Positions 24,301-31,727 of a stretch of 38,329 nt of DNA are shown here, in pieces. The stretch is taken from positions 1-38,329 of the forward strand of contig NZ_JAPDPE010000042.1 in NCBI RefSeq assembly GCF_026283955.1, in the 5' to 3' direction. Origin of the DNA: Dyella silvatica. GTDB lineage: Bacteria; Pseudomonadota; Gammaproteobacteria; Xanthomonadales; Rhodanobacteraceae. The position numbers and the translations under genes were made by a program. Position 1 is the stretch's first letter. Every line of letters starts with the position of its first letter. The notes under the pieces are model-generated. The model did not search any database and had not been told where the DNA came from. It saw only the letters and a program-made list of their open reading frames with translations.

Positions 24301-27300
24301 TGTGCCGGTTTCGGCATAGGTATACGGCGAGGTACCGCCGCTGGTCGTAAATGCTTGGCTGTACGGACTGCCATACGTCACGGTCAACGTGCCGCTGGCC
24401 GGCGCCATCGTCAAGGTAGCGGCCGTCGTCGTCAGCACGAACGGATGCGAACCGACAAAGGGTCCGCTGCCGGTGCTGCTGTCGGTGGCGCTTACGGTTT
24501 CATTGAACGAACCGTAGGCCTGCGGCGTACCCGAAATGGTCACGCTATTCGTCGTGGTGGCGGTGATCGACAAACCCTGCGGAAGATTGCTGACGCTGTA
24601 ACCCGAATACGGCGCCGCGCCTCCGCTAAAGGTATAGGTCTGCGTATACGGCACGCCGACTTGCGTGCTCAGCGGCGCGGAGGGCGTCACGACGATGCTC
24701 GGCGTCCCCACGGTGATCGACACCGTCGCAGGGGCGGAAGTCCCGGTGACATTGCTGGCGGTGTAGGTGAAGCTATCCGGGCCGGCATAACCGGCCGTGG
24801 GCGTGTAGCTCATCGTGATGCCGCTGGCCGTCGCCGTGCCGTGCGAAGCCGCGCCCGCCACGGCAACCGATGTGGCAGCGCCGCTGATGCTCAGGGTAAT
24901 CGCGTTGCCCGTACTGTCGTAGGCGACGTTGGCGCTTACCGCACCTACCCCTGGTATCGGCGGATTCACCGTGACATTCACCGTCGCCGGGCTTGAGGTA
25001 CCACCGGCATTGCTTGCCGTATAAGTGAAACTATCCGGGCCCGTATAGCCATTGGTCGGCGTGTAGCTGATCGATGTGCCGCTGGCCGTCGCGCTGCCCT
25101 GCGACGCTGCACTGGCCACGGCCACCGAAGCAGGGGCGCCACCGCTTAGTGACAACGGCACCGCGTTGCCGGCGCTGTTCTCCAGCACCGTCGTGGTTAC
25201 CGCCCCGGCCACCGGTATCTGCGGCGTCACCGTGATCGTCACCGTCGCCGGTGTCGAGGTGCCGGTCACATTGCTGGCGGTATAGGTAAAGCTGTCGCCG
25301 CCGGAGTAGCCAGCGGCAGGCGTGTAGCTGATCGACGTTCCGCTAGCCGTAGCCGTGCCGTGCGCCGCGCCACTCACCACCGCCACCGAGGTCGCGGTGC
25401 CGCTAATGCTTAAGCTGATCGGATCGCTCGCGCTACCGTACGCCACCGTGGCACTGACGGCGCTCACCACCGGTATCAAGGGATTGACCGTGACCGACAC
25501 CGTTGCCGGTGCCGAGGTACCGCCCGCATTGGTCACCGTATAAGTAAAGCTGTCCGAACCCGTAAAGCCGCTAGTCGGCGTGTAAGTAATCGAGGTACCG
25601 CTGGCCGTCGCCGTGCCGTGCGAAGCCGCCCCGGCTACGGCAACCGAAGCCGCGGCGCCACCGCTTAGTGACAGCGGCACCGCATTACCGCTGCTGTTCT
25701 CCAGCACCGTCGTGGTTACCGCCCCGGCTACAGGCGCCTGCGGCGTTACCGTGATCGTCACGGTCGCAGGGGTCGAGGTGCCGGTCACATTGCTGGCGGT
25801 ATAGCTAAAGCTGTCGCTGCCGGAATAGCCAGCGGCCGGTGTGTAGGTCATCGACGTACCGCTGGCCGTGGCCGTGCCATGCGCCGCTCCAGTCGCCACC
25901 GCCACCGAGGTCGCCACACCGCTGATGCTCAAGCTGATCGGATTGCTCGCACTGCCATACGCCACCGTGGCACTGACTGCGCCTACCGTCGGGATCAGCG
26001 GATTGACCGTGACCGACACCGTCGCCGGTGCCGAGGTACCGCCTGCATTGGTCACCGTATAGGTAAAGCTGTCCGAACCCATAAAGCCGCTGGTCGGTGT
26101 GTAGCTGATCGAGGTGCCGCTAGCCGTGGCCGTGCCATGCGAAGCCGCCGTGGCCACCGCAACCGAAGCAGGAGCGCCACCGCTGAACGACAAGGTGACC
26201 GGGTTGTTGCTGCTGTTCTCAGTGACCGTAACCGACGCCGCGCCGGCCACCGGCGGCTGCGGCGTCACCGTGATCGTCACCGTCGCCGGTGTCGAGGTGC
26301 CGGTCACATTGCTGGCGGTATAGGTAAAGCTGTCGCTGCCGGAATAACCGGCGGCCGGTGTGTAGGTAATCGCGGTGCCCGTGGCCGTCGCGGTGCCGTG
26401 GGTCGCGCCGCTGGCCACCGCGACCGAGGTCGCCGCGCCACTGATGCTTAAGGTGATCGGATCATTGGTACTGCCGTAGGCGACGGTGGCGCTGACCGCG
26501 CTCACCGTCGGGATCAACGGATTGACCGTAACGGTCACCGTCGCCGGCGCTGAGGTACCACCGGTATTGGTTGCCGTGTAGGTAAAGCTGTCCGAGCCTG
26601 TATAGCCCGCCGTCGGCGTGTAGGTGATCGTGGTGCCGCTGGCCGTGGCCGTACCATGCGACGCCGCGCTGGCTACCGTGACGGAAGTCGGCGCGCCGCC
26701 GCTAAGCGACAACGCCACGGCATTATTCGTGCTGTTCACCAGCACGGTGGTCGATACCGCCGCGGCCACCGGCGGCTGCGCCGTCACCGTGATGGTTACC
26801 GTGGCAGGTGTCGACGTACCGGAGGCGTCACTTGCCGTATAGGTAAAACTGTCGCTGCCGGAATAGCCTGCAGCTGGCGTGTAGCTAATCGTTATGCCGC
26901 TGGCCGTCGCCGTGCCGTGCGACGCCGCGCTGGCCACCGCGACCGAGGTCGGTGTCGCTCCGCTGATGAGCAGGGCGATGGGATTGGCTGAGCTACCGTA
27001 AGCCACCGTGCTACTGACCGGGCTGACGATAGGCACCAACGGATTCACCGTGACCGTTACCGTGGCCGGCGTCGAGGTACCTGCGGCATTAGTGGCCGTG
27101 TAAGTGAAGCTGTCGGAACCGATGTAGCCATTGGTTGGTGTGTAGGTAATCGAGGTACCGCTGGCGGTGGCCGTGCCATGCCCAGCTGCTCCGGCAACCG
27201 CGACAGAAGTAGCCGCGCCGCCACTAAGCGCCAGCGTCACCGGATTATTGCTGCTGTTCTCAAGCACCGTCACCGACGCCGCTCCGGCCACCGGCAACTG

Positions 27301-28443
27301 TGGATTTACGGTAATCGTTACCGTAGCGGGCGCCGAGGTGCCGCTGCTATTGGTCGCTGTATAGGTAAAGCTGTCGCTGCCGGAATAGCCTGCGGCGGGC
27401 GTATAGGTAATCGCCGTGCCACTGGCTGTCGCCGTGCCGTGCGAGGCCGCGCTAGCCACCGCGACCGAGGCTAAGCTGCCCGTGGTGTTCAATGTGATGG
27501 GATTGTTGGTGCTGCCATAGGCAACGGTTGCGCTCACCGCACCGGCAGTCGGTGGCGGTATTTGCACCACTAGCGAGTAACTGACCTTCTCGCTGATATT
27601 GGCGGCGTCGGTGACTTTGAGCGCGAACGACGAGGTGCCCACCGTGGTGGGCGTACCGATCAATGCATTGCCACTTAAGCTAAGGCCCGCGGGCAAGCTC
27701 CCCGATAACAGCGTCACCGTATAAGGTGCGGTGCCACCGGTCGCGCTAATGGGCTGGTTATACGCCGTGCCGGTGTACCCCACTGGCAGGGTCAACGGGG
27801 ACACATTGATGATGCCGTTGACGTTCAAGTTATAGGTCTGGACGCCTTCGTGCGTGCCATCGCTTGCGGTGATCGTAAACGTGAAAACGCCACCCTCTGT
27901 GGGCGTACCCGAGATGACGCCGCCGGTCGTATCCGACAAACCAATGGGCAATGCACCGGCCGAGATGAAGTAGGTATACGGACCGCCGTTGCCGCCACTT
28001 GCGGTAACCGTCGTTGTATATGCCGAGCTGACGGTGGCTGAAGGCAGCGTGCCGGGGCTGATCGTGATCGGCGTGGCTCCGCCTGCGCCGATGGTCAGGT
28101 TCACGGTCACCAGAACGCTGTTCTCGTCCAGGAAATTGAAGGTGTCGGTCGTCGAGCTGTCGCCGTTATTGACATAGGTAAGATCGAACGCACCCACGGT
28201 CAGCGTGCCCTGCGACGGCTGCACTGTGCCGGGAGAAATGCCCGCGGGCGAACAGACGCTTTCGTCGATGACCAGCGTGCCGCCGGAGGCCACCGTGTCC
28301 ACGATTGGATTCGTACAGGCCGCTCGCGCCGTCACGGGCAGCATCACACCTGCGCACAGTATCAATGCGCCAAGCCAGAACAGAAAACGAGCCTGTAAAC
28401 CTCTCACGCCCACAGCCGGGCGGACAGTCTGAAAACCCTGCAT
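21361..28443 (-). CDS. Giant repeat-rich autotransporter adhesin
   Basis: A 2360-residue type Va secreted protein. A long signal peptide (hydrophobic core about 21-38, ending TARAA) is followed by two putative-Ig (He_PIG-like) domains (about 115-295). Eleven Ig/cadherin-like modules of about 86 residues come next (about 296-1246), alternating between type A (TVAYGS) and type B (TVLENS), each with HGTATASGT and YTPAAGYSGSDSFTYTA motifs. About five more He_PIG-like and three further Ig-like domains lead to a helical linker (about 1981-2016). The C-terminal 12-strand beta-barrel (about 2081-2360) ends FGVEKKFNP. AAGGAGTAAGGC precedes the ATG, a strong ribosome binding site. The passenger should extend from the outer membrane as an adhesin. 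There is no protease motif. Confidence 0.93.
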   Translation of the reverse strand: MQGFQTVRPAVGVRGLQARFLFWLGALILCAGVMLPVTARAACTNPIVDTVASGGTLVIDESVCSPAGISPGTVQPSQGTLTVGAFDLTYVNNGDSSTTDTFNFLDENSVLVTVNLTIGAGGATPITISPGTLPSATVSSAYTTTVTASGGNGGPYTYFISAGALPIGLSDTTGGVISGTPTEGGVFTFTITASDGTHEGVQTYNLNVNGIINVSPLTLPVGYTGTAYNQPISATGGTAPYTVTLLSGSLPAGLSLSGNALIGTPTTVGTSSFALKVTDAANISEKVSYSLVVQIPPPTAGAVSATVAYGSTNNPITLNTTGSLASVAVASAASHGTATASGTAITYTPAAGYSGSDSFTYTATNSSGTSAPATVTITVNPQLPVAGAASVTVLENSSNNPVTLALSGGAATSVAVAGAAGHGTATASGTSITYTPTNGYIGSDSFTYTATNAAGTSTPATVTVTVNPLVPIVSPVSSTVAYGSSANPIALLISGATPTSVAVASAASHGTATASGITISYTPAAGYSGSDSFTYTASDASGTSTPATVTITVTAQPPVAAAVSTTVLVNSTNNAVALSLSGGAPTSVTVASAASHGTATASGTTITYTPTAGYTGSDSFTYTATNTGGTSAPATVTVTVNPLIPTVSAVSATVAYGSTNDPITLSISGAATSVAVASGATHGTATATGTAITYTPAAGYSGSDSFTYTASNVTGTSTPATVTITVTPQPPVAGAASVTVTENSSNNPVTLSFSGGAPASVAVATAASHGTATASGTSISYTPTSGFMGSDSFTYTVTNAGGTSAPATVSVTVNPLIPTVGAVSATVAYGSASNPISLSISGVATSVAVATGAAHGTATASGTSMTYTPAAGYSGSDSFSYTASNVTGTSTPATVTITVTPQAPVAGAVTTTVLENSSGNAVPLSLSGGAAASVAVAGAASHGTATASGTSITYTPTSGFTGSDSFTYTVTNAGGTSAPATVSVTVNPLIPVVSAVSATVAYGSASDPISLSISGTATSVAVVSGAAHGTATASGTSISYTPAAGYSGGDSFTYTASNVTGTSTPATVTITVTPQIPVAGAVTTTVLENSAGNAVPLSLSGGAPASVAVASAASQGSATASGTSISYTPTNGYTGPDSFTYTASNAGGTSSPATVNVTVNPPIPGVGAVSANVAYDSTGNAITLSISGAATSVAVAGAASHGTATASGITMSYTPTAGYAGPDSFTYTASNVTGTSAPATVSITVGTPSIVVTPSAPLSTQVGVPYTQTYTFSGGAAPYSGYSVSNLPQGLSITATTTNSVTISGTPQAYGSFNETVSATDSSTGSGPFVGSHPFVLTTTAATLTMAPASGTLTVTYGSPYSQAFTTSGGTSPYTYAETGTLPAGIVFNAATGSLSGTATQTGSFPITINSTDHSVGVGAPFSTGPISYTLSVSAPHIVFATTSLPGGTVAAAYPATSLNASGGIAPYGYQITAGALPAGLTLNATSGQITGTPTASGSFALTVMATDAHNQTGTQSYTLAINMATLALTPSSLPNGVAETAYNQNLVASGGITPYTYAVSSGALPTGVTLNASSGSLTGTPTVAGHFAFAIRVVDSSTGTGSPAMITVNYTIDITAPAITESPSSLPNPQVGASYSQTISASGGRAPYSYSVSAGALPAGLTLSASGVLSGTPTSPSSYTFSVTAKDSLNFTGTQSYTVVVGQPVPIVVNDTATTPANALVTIPVTNNDTGPITSIAIVQMPAHGSASVSGLNVLYTPSNNYYGSDSLTYTASGPGGTSSPATVSITVAPLAVPVALPQTATVLAGKPVTIHATVGASGGPFTVVAIATPPSTGVASVSGNDIVYTPAADASGRVSFSYTVANAFGVSLPATITVTVNPLPVAASLSATALAGTTVPVDLTAGARGGPFTAANLVSISPSNAGSGTIQATATGYVLNFTAAATFSGVAQLSYTLSNAYATSAPGSLAVTVTPRSDPSKDAEVMGILDAQADAARRMATGQINNFQRRLESLHSGSGDSGFSNGITFSSGGGRQSSNKDPFLGMSRGNSPEDEGMRRYFMQAADAPADPVGRHGSSAAGLPGDISVWTGGAVNFGTRELGASANGIDFTTSGLSVGADKRIDPSLAVGVGLGYGHDASDVGNKGSRSTVDSYNVAAYASYRPTESTYLDGLVGYQWLSFDARRYVTANGNIVTGSRDGGQWFGSLAFGYEHRGDMWLLSPYGRLDVANAKLDSYTEHGDAIYALNYQSQTVKTFTGSLGLRAQWQIKADYGMWMPTARVEYQRDLQGASQATMSYADLLSGPLYHATLDNQSRNHTLLGIGIQLQTLRGWTLRFEYQNLLDNSSQDNQSILFGVEKKFNP
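24707..27558 (-). repeat. Tandem alternating Ig-like repeats, 519-bp period
   Basis: Within the autotransporter gene, eleven modules of about 258-261 bp alternate A-B-A-B, so the true repeat is an A+B unit. The same B-to-A junction landmark recurs at 24962, 25481, 26000, 26519 and 27041, a period of 519 bp (173 codons) except for one of 522. Protein identity between same-type modules is high, while many synonymous changes are visible in the DNA. Such an array can expand or contract by recombination. Confidence 0.9.
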
Positions 28444-28897
28444 GCCTTACTCCTTCGAGCCCCTATTGCGCGCACCTAGAGCAACGCGCCTCGAACGACA
28501 CAGATGGCGCGCGGTAGAAGTGCAAGAACCGAGCCCCATCGATGAGCGGAAAGCCATCTGCCACCGCCCATAACCCTGCGTATTATTACGCGCTTTATTT
28601 TTTATTTACTCAACCATTTGTATCAATCGCGCCTTCACACCCTGTCCATATGAGTCGTGGCAACTAAAAACTTGCGAACAGGCCCATTTTTACCGGTGAT
28701 TTAGATCGAGCAAAATATTTCGCATGTTTATGCGAAGCCACAAATAAAGCACTAACCATGGCCTTATTTTCAATAACGCACAAAAGTTCAGCCTCGTCCA
28801 TAACCGTGCGTATCTAAATCGCAGAACATTACACTTGTACCGGCGCTCCTCATCGCGGAAAGTAAACGGACAAGGGAATCCAACAGGGGGAATACCG
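28444..28897. promoter_or_regulatory. AT-rich divergent promoter region of adhesin and collar cassette
   Basis: This 454-bp gap separates the autotransporter (minus) from the first tail-collar gene (plus) and holds no gene. From about 28565 to 28830 it is markedly more AT-rich than the surroundings, with TTTATTTTTTATTT near 28595. Two small dyads are visible: a GCGTA/TACGC repeat at 28578-28591 and a perfect 7-bp hairpin, TTCGCAT/ATGCGAA, at 28719-28736. It must contain both promoters. AT-richness may invite silencing by an H-NS/MvaT-like protein; that is inference. Confidence 0.5.
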
Positions 28898-29404
28898 ATG
28901 GCCAGTTTTTATCTCGGGCAAATCATGCTCACGGGTTTTGGCTTTGCGCAAAGAGGCTTTGCCTTGTGCAATGGCCAGCTCATGTCCATAAGCCAGAATG
29001 CCGCACTTTTTTCATTGCTTGGCACCCAGTTCGGCGGCGATGGCCGAAGCACTTTTGGGCTACCCGACATGCGGGGCGTCACGCCGATAGGTGCTGGGGC
29101 GTCTTACGTCCAGGGGCAAAGAGGGGGAACGGAGACCGTCTCGCTGACCCAATCCACGATGCCGCAACATACGCATCTGGTCATGGCCAATACGCAAGCA
29201 GCCACGGTAAAAAACCCGGCCAACGCCACTTACGCCAGCACGCCTTCCGAGACGTTATATGGCGCGTCCAGCAACAACATCGTGCCGATCAATCCCGCGC
29301 AAATATTCCCGGTTGGCGGCAACTTGCCGCATGACAATATGCAGCCGTATCTGGTGATTAATTTCAATATCGCGCTTACCGGCATCTTCCCGTCGCGCGG
29401 CTAA
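28898..29404 (+). CDS. Tail-collar domain protein 1 (microcystin-dependent-protein-like)
   Basis: A 168-residue protein of the phage tail-collar/MdpB family. The N-terminal collar domain (about 2-60) has FYLGQIMLTGF, FALCNGQLMSISQNAALFSLLG and FGLPDMRGVTPIG. A variable middle contains TETVSLTQSTMPQHTH. The C-terminal signature is LPHDNMQPYLVINFNIALTGIFPSRG-like (only partly quoted here by its ends LPHDN and GIFPS). The start ATG at 28898 follows AGGGGG; an open frame from 28835 adds a disordered extension and is unlikely. There is no signal peptide. It heads a tandem set of three paralogues with no other phage genes near. Known relatives are called microcystin-dependent proteins; their cell role is unsettled. 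Confidence 0.87.
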   Translation: MASFYLGQIMLTGFGFAQRGFALCNGQLMSISQNAALFSLLGTQFGGDGRSTFGLPDMRGVTPIGAGASYVQGQRGGTETVSLTQSTMPQHTHLVMANTQAATVKNPANATYASTPSETLYGASSNNIVPINPAQIFPVGGNLPHDNMQPYLVINFNIALTGIFPSRG

Positions 29405-29444
29405 ACCGACGACAGACTCTCACCCTCTACTGCGGAGCAATCCA

Positions 29445-29975
29445 ATGAGCACACCCTATGTGGGCGAAATCCGTCTGTTCGGCTTTCAGCGCGTACCAAC
29501 CGGCTGGTTTGCCTGTGACGGCAGTACGATCAGCATCGCCGAGTATCAAACGCTGTTTGTCCTGTTAGGCACGACCTACGGCGGCAACGGCCAGACCACC
29601 TTCAACGTGCCCGACCTGCGCGGCCGGGTGCCAATGCATCAAGGCCAGGGTCCTGGACTGAGCCCACGCGTACTCGGCCAACTCAGCGGCACCGAAACCG
29701 TCGCGCTGACCACCGACCAGATACCGTCGCATTCGCACGCTCCGGTAGTTACCAGCAACGGCGGCGGCGGTACACCAGGTGCGACGGTGCTCCCAGGCGC
29801 GGTCCCCGCTACGGACACGATGTATGCCTCCGACATCACCGGCGGCGCCAGCCTCATGCTTGGCACCGCCAGCGTCGGTACCCAGGGCGGCAGCATTCCG
29901 CATGACAACACCATGCCGACGCTGACTGTCTCCTACTGCATCGCCTGGGCCGGCATTTTTCCGTCGCAGACCTAA
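29445..29975 (+). CDS. Tail-collar domain protein 2
   Basis: A 176-residue paralogue of the gene before it. It has YVGEIRLFGF, WFACDGSTISIAEYQTLFVLLG, the collar signature NVPDLRGRVPMH (about 52-63), TETVALTTDQIPSHSH and a C-terminal IPHDNTMPTL...GIFPS pattern. A glycine-rich GGGG stretch in the middle may be a flexible loop. GCGGAG lies 8-10 bases before the ATG. It is 40 bp downstream of paralogue 1 and 65 bp upstream of paralogue 3, so the three are probably one operon. Different middle segments suggest the paralogues form a hetero-oligomer or bind different partners; that is inference. Confidence 0.87.
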   Translation: MSTPYVGEIRLFGFQRVPTGWFACDGSTISIAEYQTLFVLLGTTYGGNGQTTFNVPDLRGRVPMHQGQGPGLSPRVLGQLSGTETVALTTDQIPSHSHAPVVTSNGGGGTPGATVLPGAVPATDTMYASDITGGASLMLGTASVGTQGGSIPHDNTMPTLTVSYCIAWAGIFPSQT

Positions 29976-30040
29976 CCCCTTACGATCAACACGCGCAGAC
30001 GCTGGCCGCTATCGCGCCGCGTCGGCGCCAGGAGAATCTC

Positions 30041-30574
30041 ATGACTACACCTTTTGTCGGCGAAATCCAGCTCTTCGGTTTCAATTTCGCTCCCTACGGC
30101 TGGTCGCAATGCAACGGCGCCACGCTGGCGATCTCGCAAAACACGGCCTTGTTCTCGCTGATCGGTGCCTACTACGGCGGTAACGGCACGCAGACTTTTC
30201 AACTGCCCAACCTCTTCGACCAAGCAGCATGCAGCCAAGGCTCCGCCCCTGGACTGACACCACGAAACATCGGCGAAAAATTTGGCGAGGACAGCGTGAC
30301 CGTGCTGGTAAGCAATATGCCGACACATACCCATGGCTTTGAATTGCATACGCAACGCGACATCACCAAGTGCACCAATGTCCCCGTGGCGGGAGACAGC
30401 TTGTTGATACCGACCAAAGTGTCGCCCTACCTGCCTACCGTGGCACCCAACACGAATTTTTCGCCGAACATGCTGGGCCCGATCGGTGGCAGCCAGCCGC
30501 ATGAGAACCAGCAGCCTTACTTGGCCATCAACTACTGCATTGCCTTGGTCGGCGTCTTTCCAGCGTTTGGCTGA
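30041..30574 (+). CDS. Tail-collar domain protein 3
   Basis: A 177-residue third paralogue. It has FVGEIQLFGF, WSQCNGATLAISQNTALFSLIG and a C-terminal QPHENQQPYL...GVFPAFG. The collar motif is altered: where paralogue 2 reads NVPDLRGRVPMHQG, this one reads QLPNLFDQAACSQG, losing the DLRGR core and gaining a cysteine. A good AGGAGA ribosome binding site precedes the ATG. Its stop overlaps the start of the GNAT gene by one base (TGATG), so the acetyltransferase is translationally coupled to it. Confidence 0.86.
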   Translation: MTTPFVGEIQLFGFNFAPYGWSQCNGATLAISQNTALFSLIGAYYGGNGTQTFQLPNLFDQAACSQGSAPGLTPRNIGEKFGEDSVTVLVSNMPTHTHGFELHTQRDITKCTNVPVAGDSLLIPTKVSPYLPTVAPNTNFSPNMLGPIGGSQPHENQQPYLAINYCIALVGVFPAFG

Positions 30575-31137
30575 TGCCGGCTTCGCGCACCTTGCCTGCG
30601 TTTCCCGCAGGTAAGACATCGTTTGCCGAACCCGCGCTCCTGCAGGAGCGCGGCATTCGGCTGCGTGCGGCAACCGCTGATGATCTGGTCTTTATGCGCG
30701 CGCTTTACGGCAACTTGCGCGCCAGCGAACTCGCACCGCTGCCATGGTCTGATGAGGCCAAGCAGACCTTTCTCGATGATCAGTTTGCCTTGCAGCATCT
30801 GCACTTTGTGCGCCACTACGCCGCAGCCGATTTTTTGTTGATCGAACACCGCGACACACCCATCGGGCGTTTTTATTTACTGCATGAGCCAGCCGAAGAT
30901 TTTCTCATCATCGATATCGCTTTGCTGCCGGCGTGGCGACAGCAAGGCATGGGCAGCGAGTTGATCCGCGCCGCGCAACGCGAAGCGAGCAGGCTGGGGC
31001 GTGGCGTCAACCTGCACGTCGATCAACGCAATACGGAAGCTCGTCACCTGTACGAGCGCCTCGGTTTCAAGATCGTCGCCGAAGAAGGGCCTTACCAGCA
31101 GATGTCCTGGCAAGCCGAAGGCCTGCCGCTCAGTTGA
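30574..31137 (+). CDS. GNAT acetyltransferase coupled to tail-collar cassette
   Basis: A 187-residue GNAT enzyme. A GIRLRAATADDLVFMRALY start (about 26-44) is followed by motif A IDIALLPAWRQQGMGSELI (about 110-128), with the acetyl-CoA loop QQGMGS, and motif B ARHLYERLGF. The first 25 residues look unstructured. The ATG overlaps the stop of the third collar gene (TGATG). Such GNATs recur beside tail-collar triplets, as I recall from other genomes, so it may acetylate a collar protein; that is inference. Its 3' end overlaps the convergent DUF6916 gene by 8 bp. Confidence 0.87.
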   Translation: MPASRTLPAFPAGKTSFAEPALLQERGIRLRAATADDLVFMRALYGNLRASELAPLPWSDEAKQTFLDDQFALQHLHFVRHYAAADFLLIEHRDTPIGRFYLLHEPAEDFLIIDIALLPAWRQQGMGSELIRAAQREASRLGRGVNLHVDQRNTEARHLYERLGFKIVAEEGPYQQMSWQAEGLPLS

Positions 31138-31432
31138 ACACCGCCTGATAAATGAACCCCTCGCGATCGCGGGCGATCGGCACCAGGAAAATACCGAACT
31201 CGCCGATGGAACCATGGGTCATTTGATAAATCTTCTGCGGCAGCAAAATCGCCGAGTCGTTGCGAAACAGCAGTGAGAAGGGTGCCCGCACCATGCCAGG
31301 AATGGGCGCCCCCATATGCTGTAGGGGCCGCGCCTCGACCAGGACAAAGGGCGCTTGCCCCGCATTATCGAGCGCTACCGAAAACGTCTCATTGAGATGA
31401 GTGGCGAAATGTTCCAACGCAAAAAAATGCAT
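31130..31432 (-). CDS. DUF6916-like small protein
   Basis: A 100-residue protein with two conserved blocks: FATHLNETFSVAL near the N-terminus and RAPFSLLFRNDSAILLPQKIYQMTHGSIGEFGIFLVPI in the middle (by key residues APFSLLF and IFLVPI), ending AVFN. This matches DUF6916, a small family found with tail-collar/GNAT cassettes in my recollection. The open frame extends to 31531, but the ATG at 31432 follows GGGGGAG and gives the family's N-terminus. It is transcribed against the cassette and overlaps the GNAT gene tail to tail by 8 bp. Its function is unknown. Confidence 0.75.
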   Translation of the reverse strand: MHFFALEHFATHLNETFSVALDNAGQAPFVLVEARPLQHMGAPIPGMVRAPFSLLFRNDSAILLPQKIYQMTHGSIGEFGIFLVPIARDREGFIYQAVFN

Positions 31433-31727
31433 CGCTGCGCTCCCCCGAACGTGGCTAGATATGATGGCTAAGTGTTGCATAAAGCAGCGGCTCGCAATGC
31501 CGTTTTTGTCGGCAAATCGAAGCGTGTCCAAGCGGCATCTAATCGGGGCGCCGTCAGCAAGCGCTGATAAAATACTTAACGCGACGATGGCGGGCGGCGC
31601 TTAGAGTCGGATAACCAGCGCCGATGCCATGGCGATTACCGTGCACCGCGAATGCCTACGCTGATTTCAGTGCAGCTAGGCGTAACCGACCGGCCATATG
31701 CAATCCGCACGGCAGGTCGTCAGGCGA

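Noticed and set aside
22225-27474. Many plus-strand ORFs across the autotransporter gene, several sharing LPCDAA-like peptides
   Set aside because: They are antisense readings of the Ig-like repeats. They recur with the same period, have no ribosome binding sites and show no domains.
24707-27558. Repeated DNA that might suggest a CRISPR array or satellite
   Set aside because: The period is 519 bp, the units are coding throughout, and they translate to Ig-like domains. There are no short repeats with unique spacers and no cas genes.
28898-30574. Prophage remnant hypothesis for the tail-collar genes
   Set aside because: No integrase, capsid, portal, terminase, baseplate or lysis genes and no attachment-site repeats are present. 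Triple collar cassettes occur alone in related bacteria.
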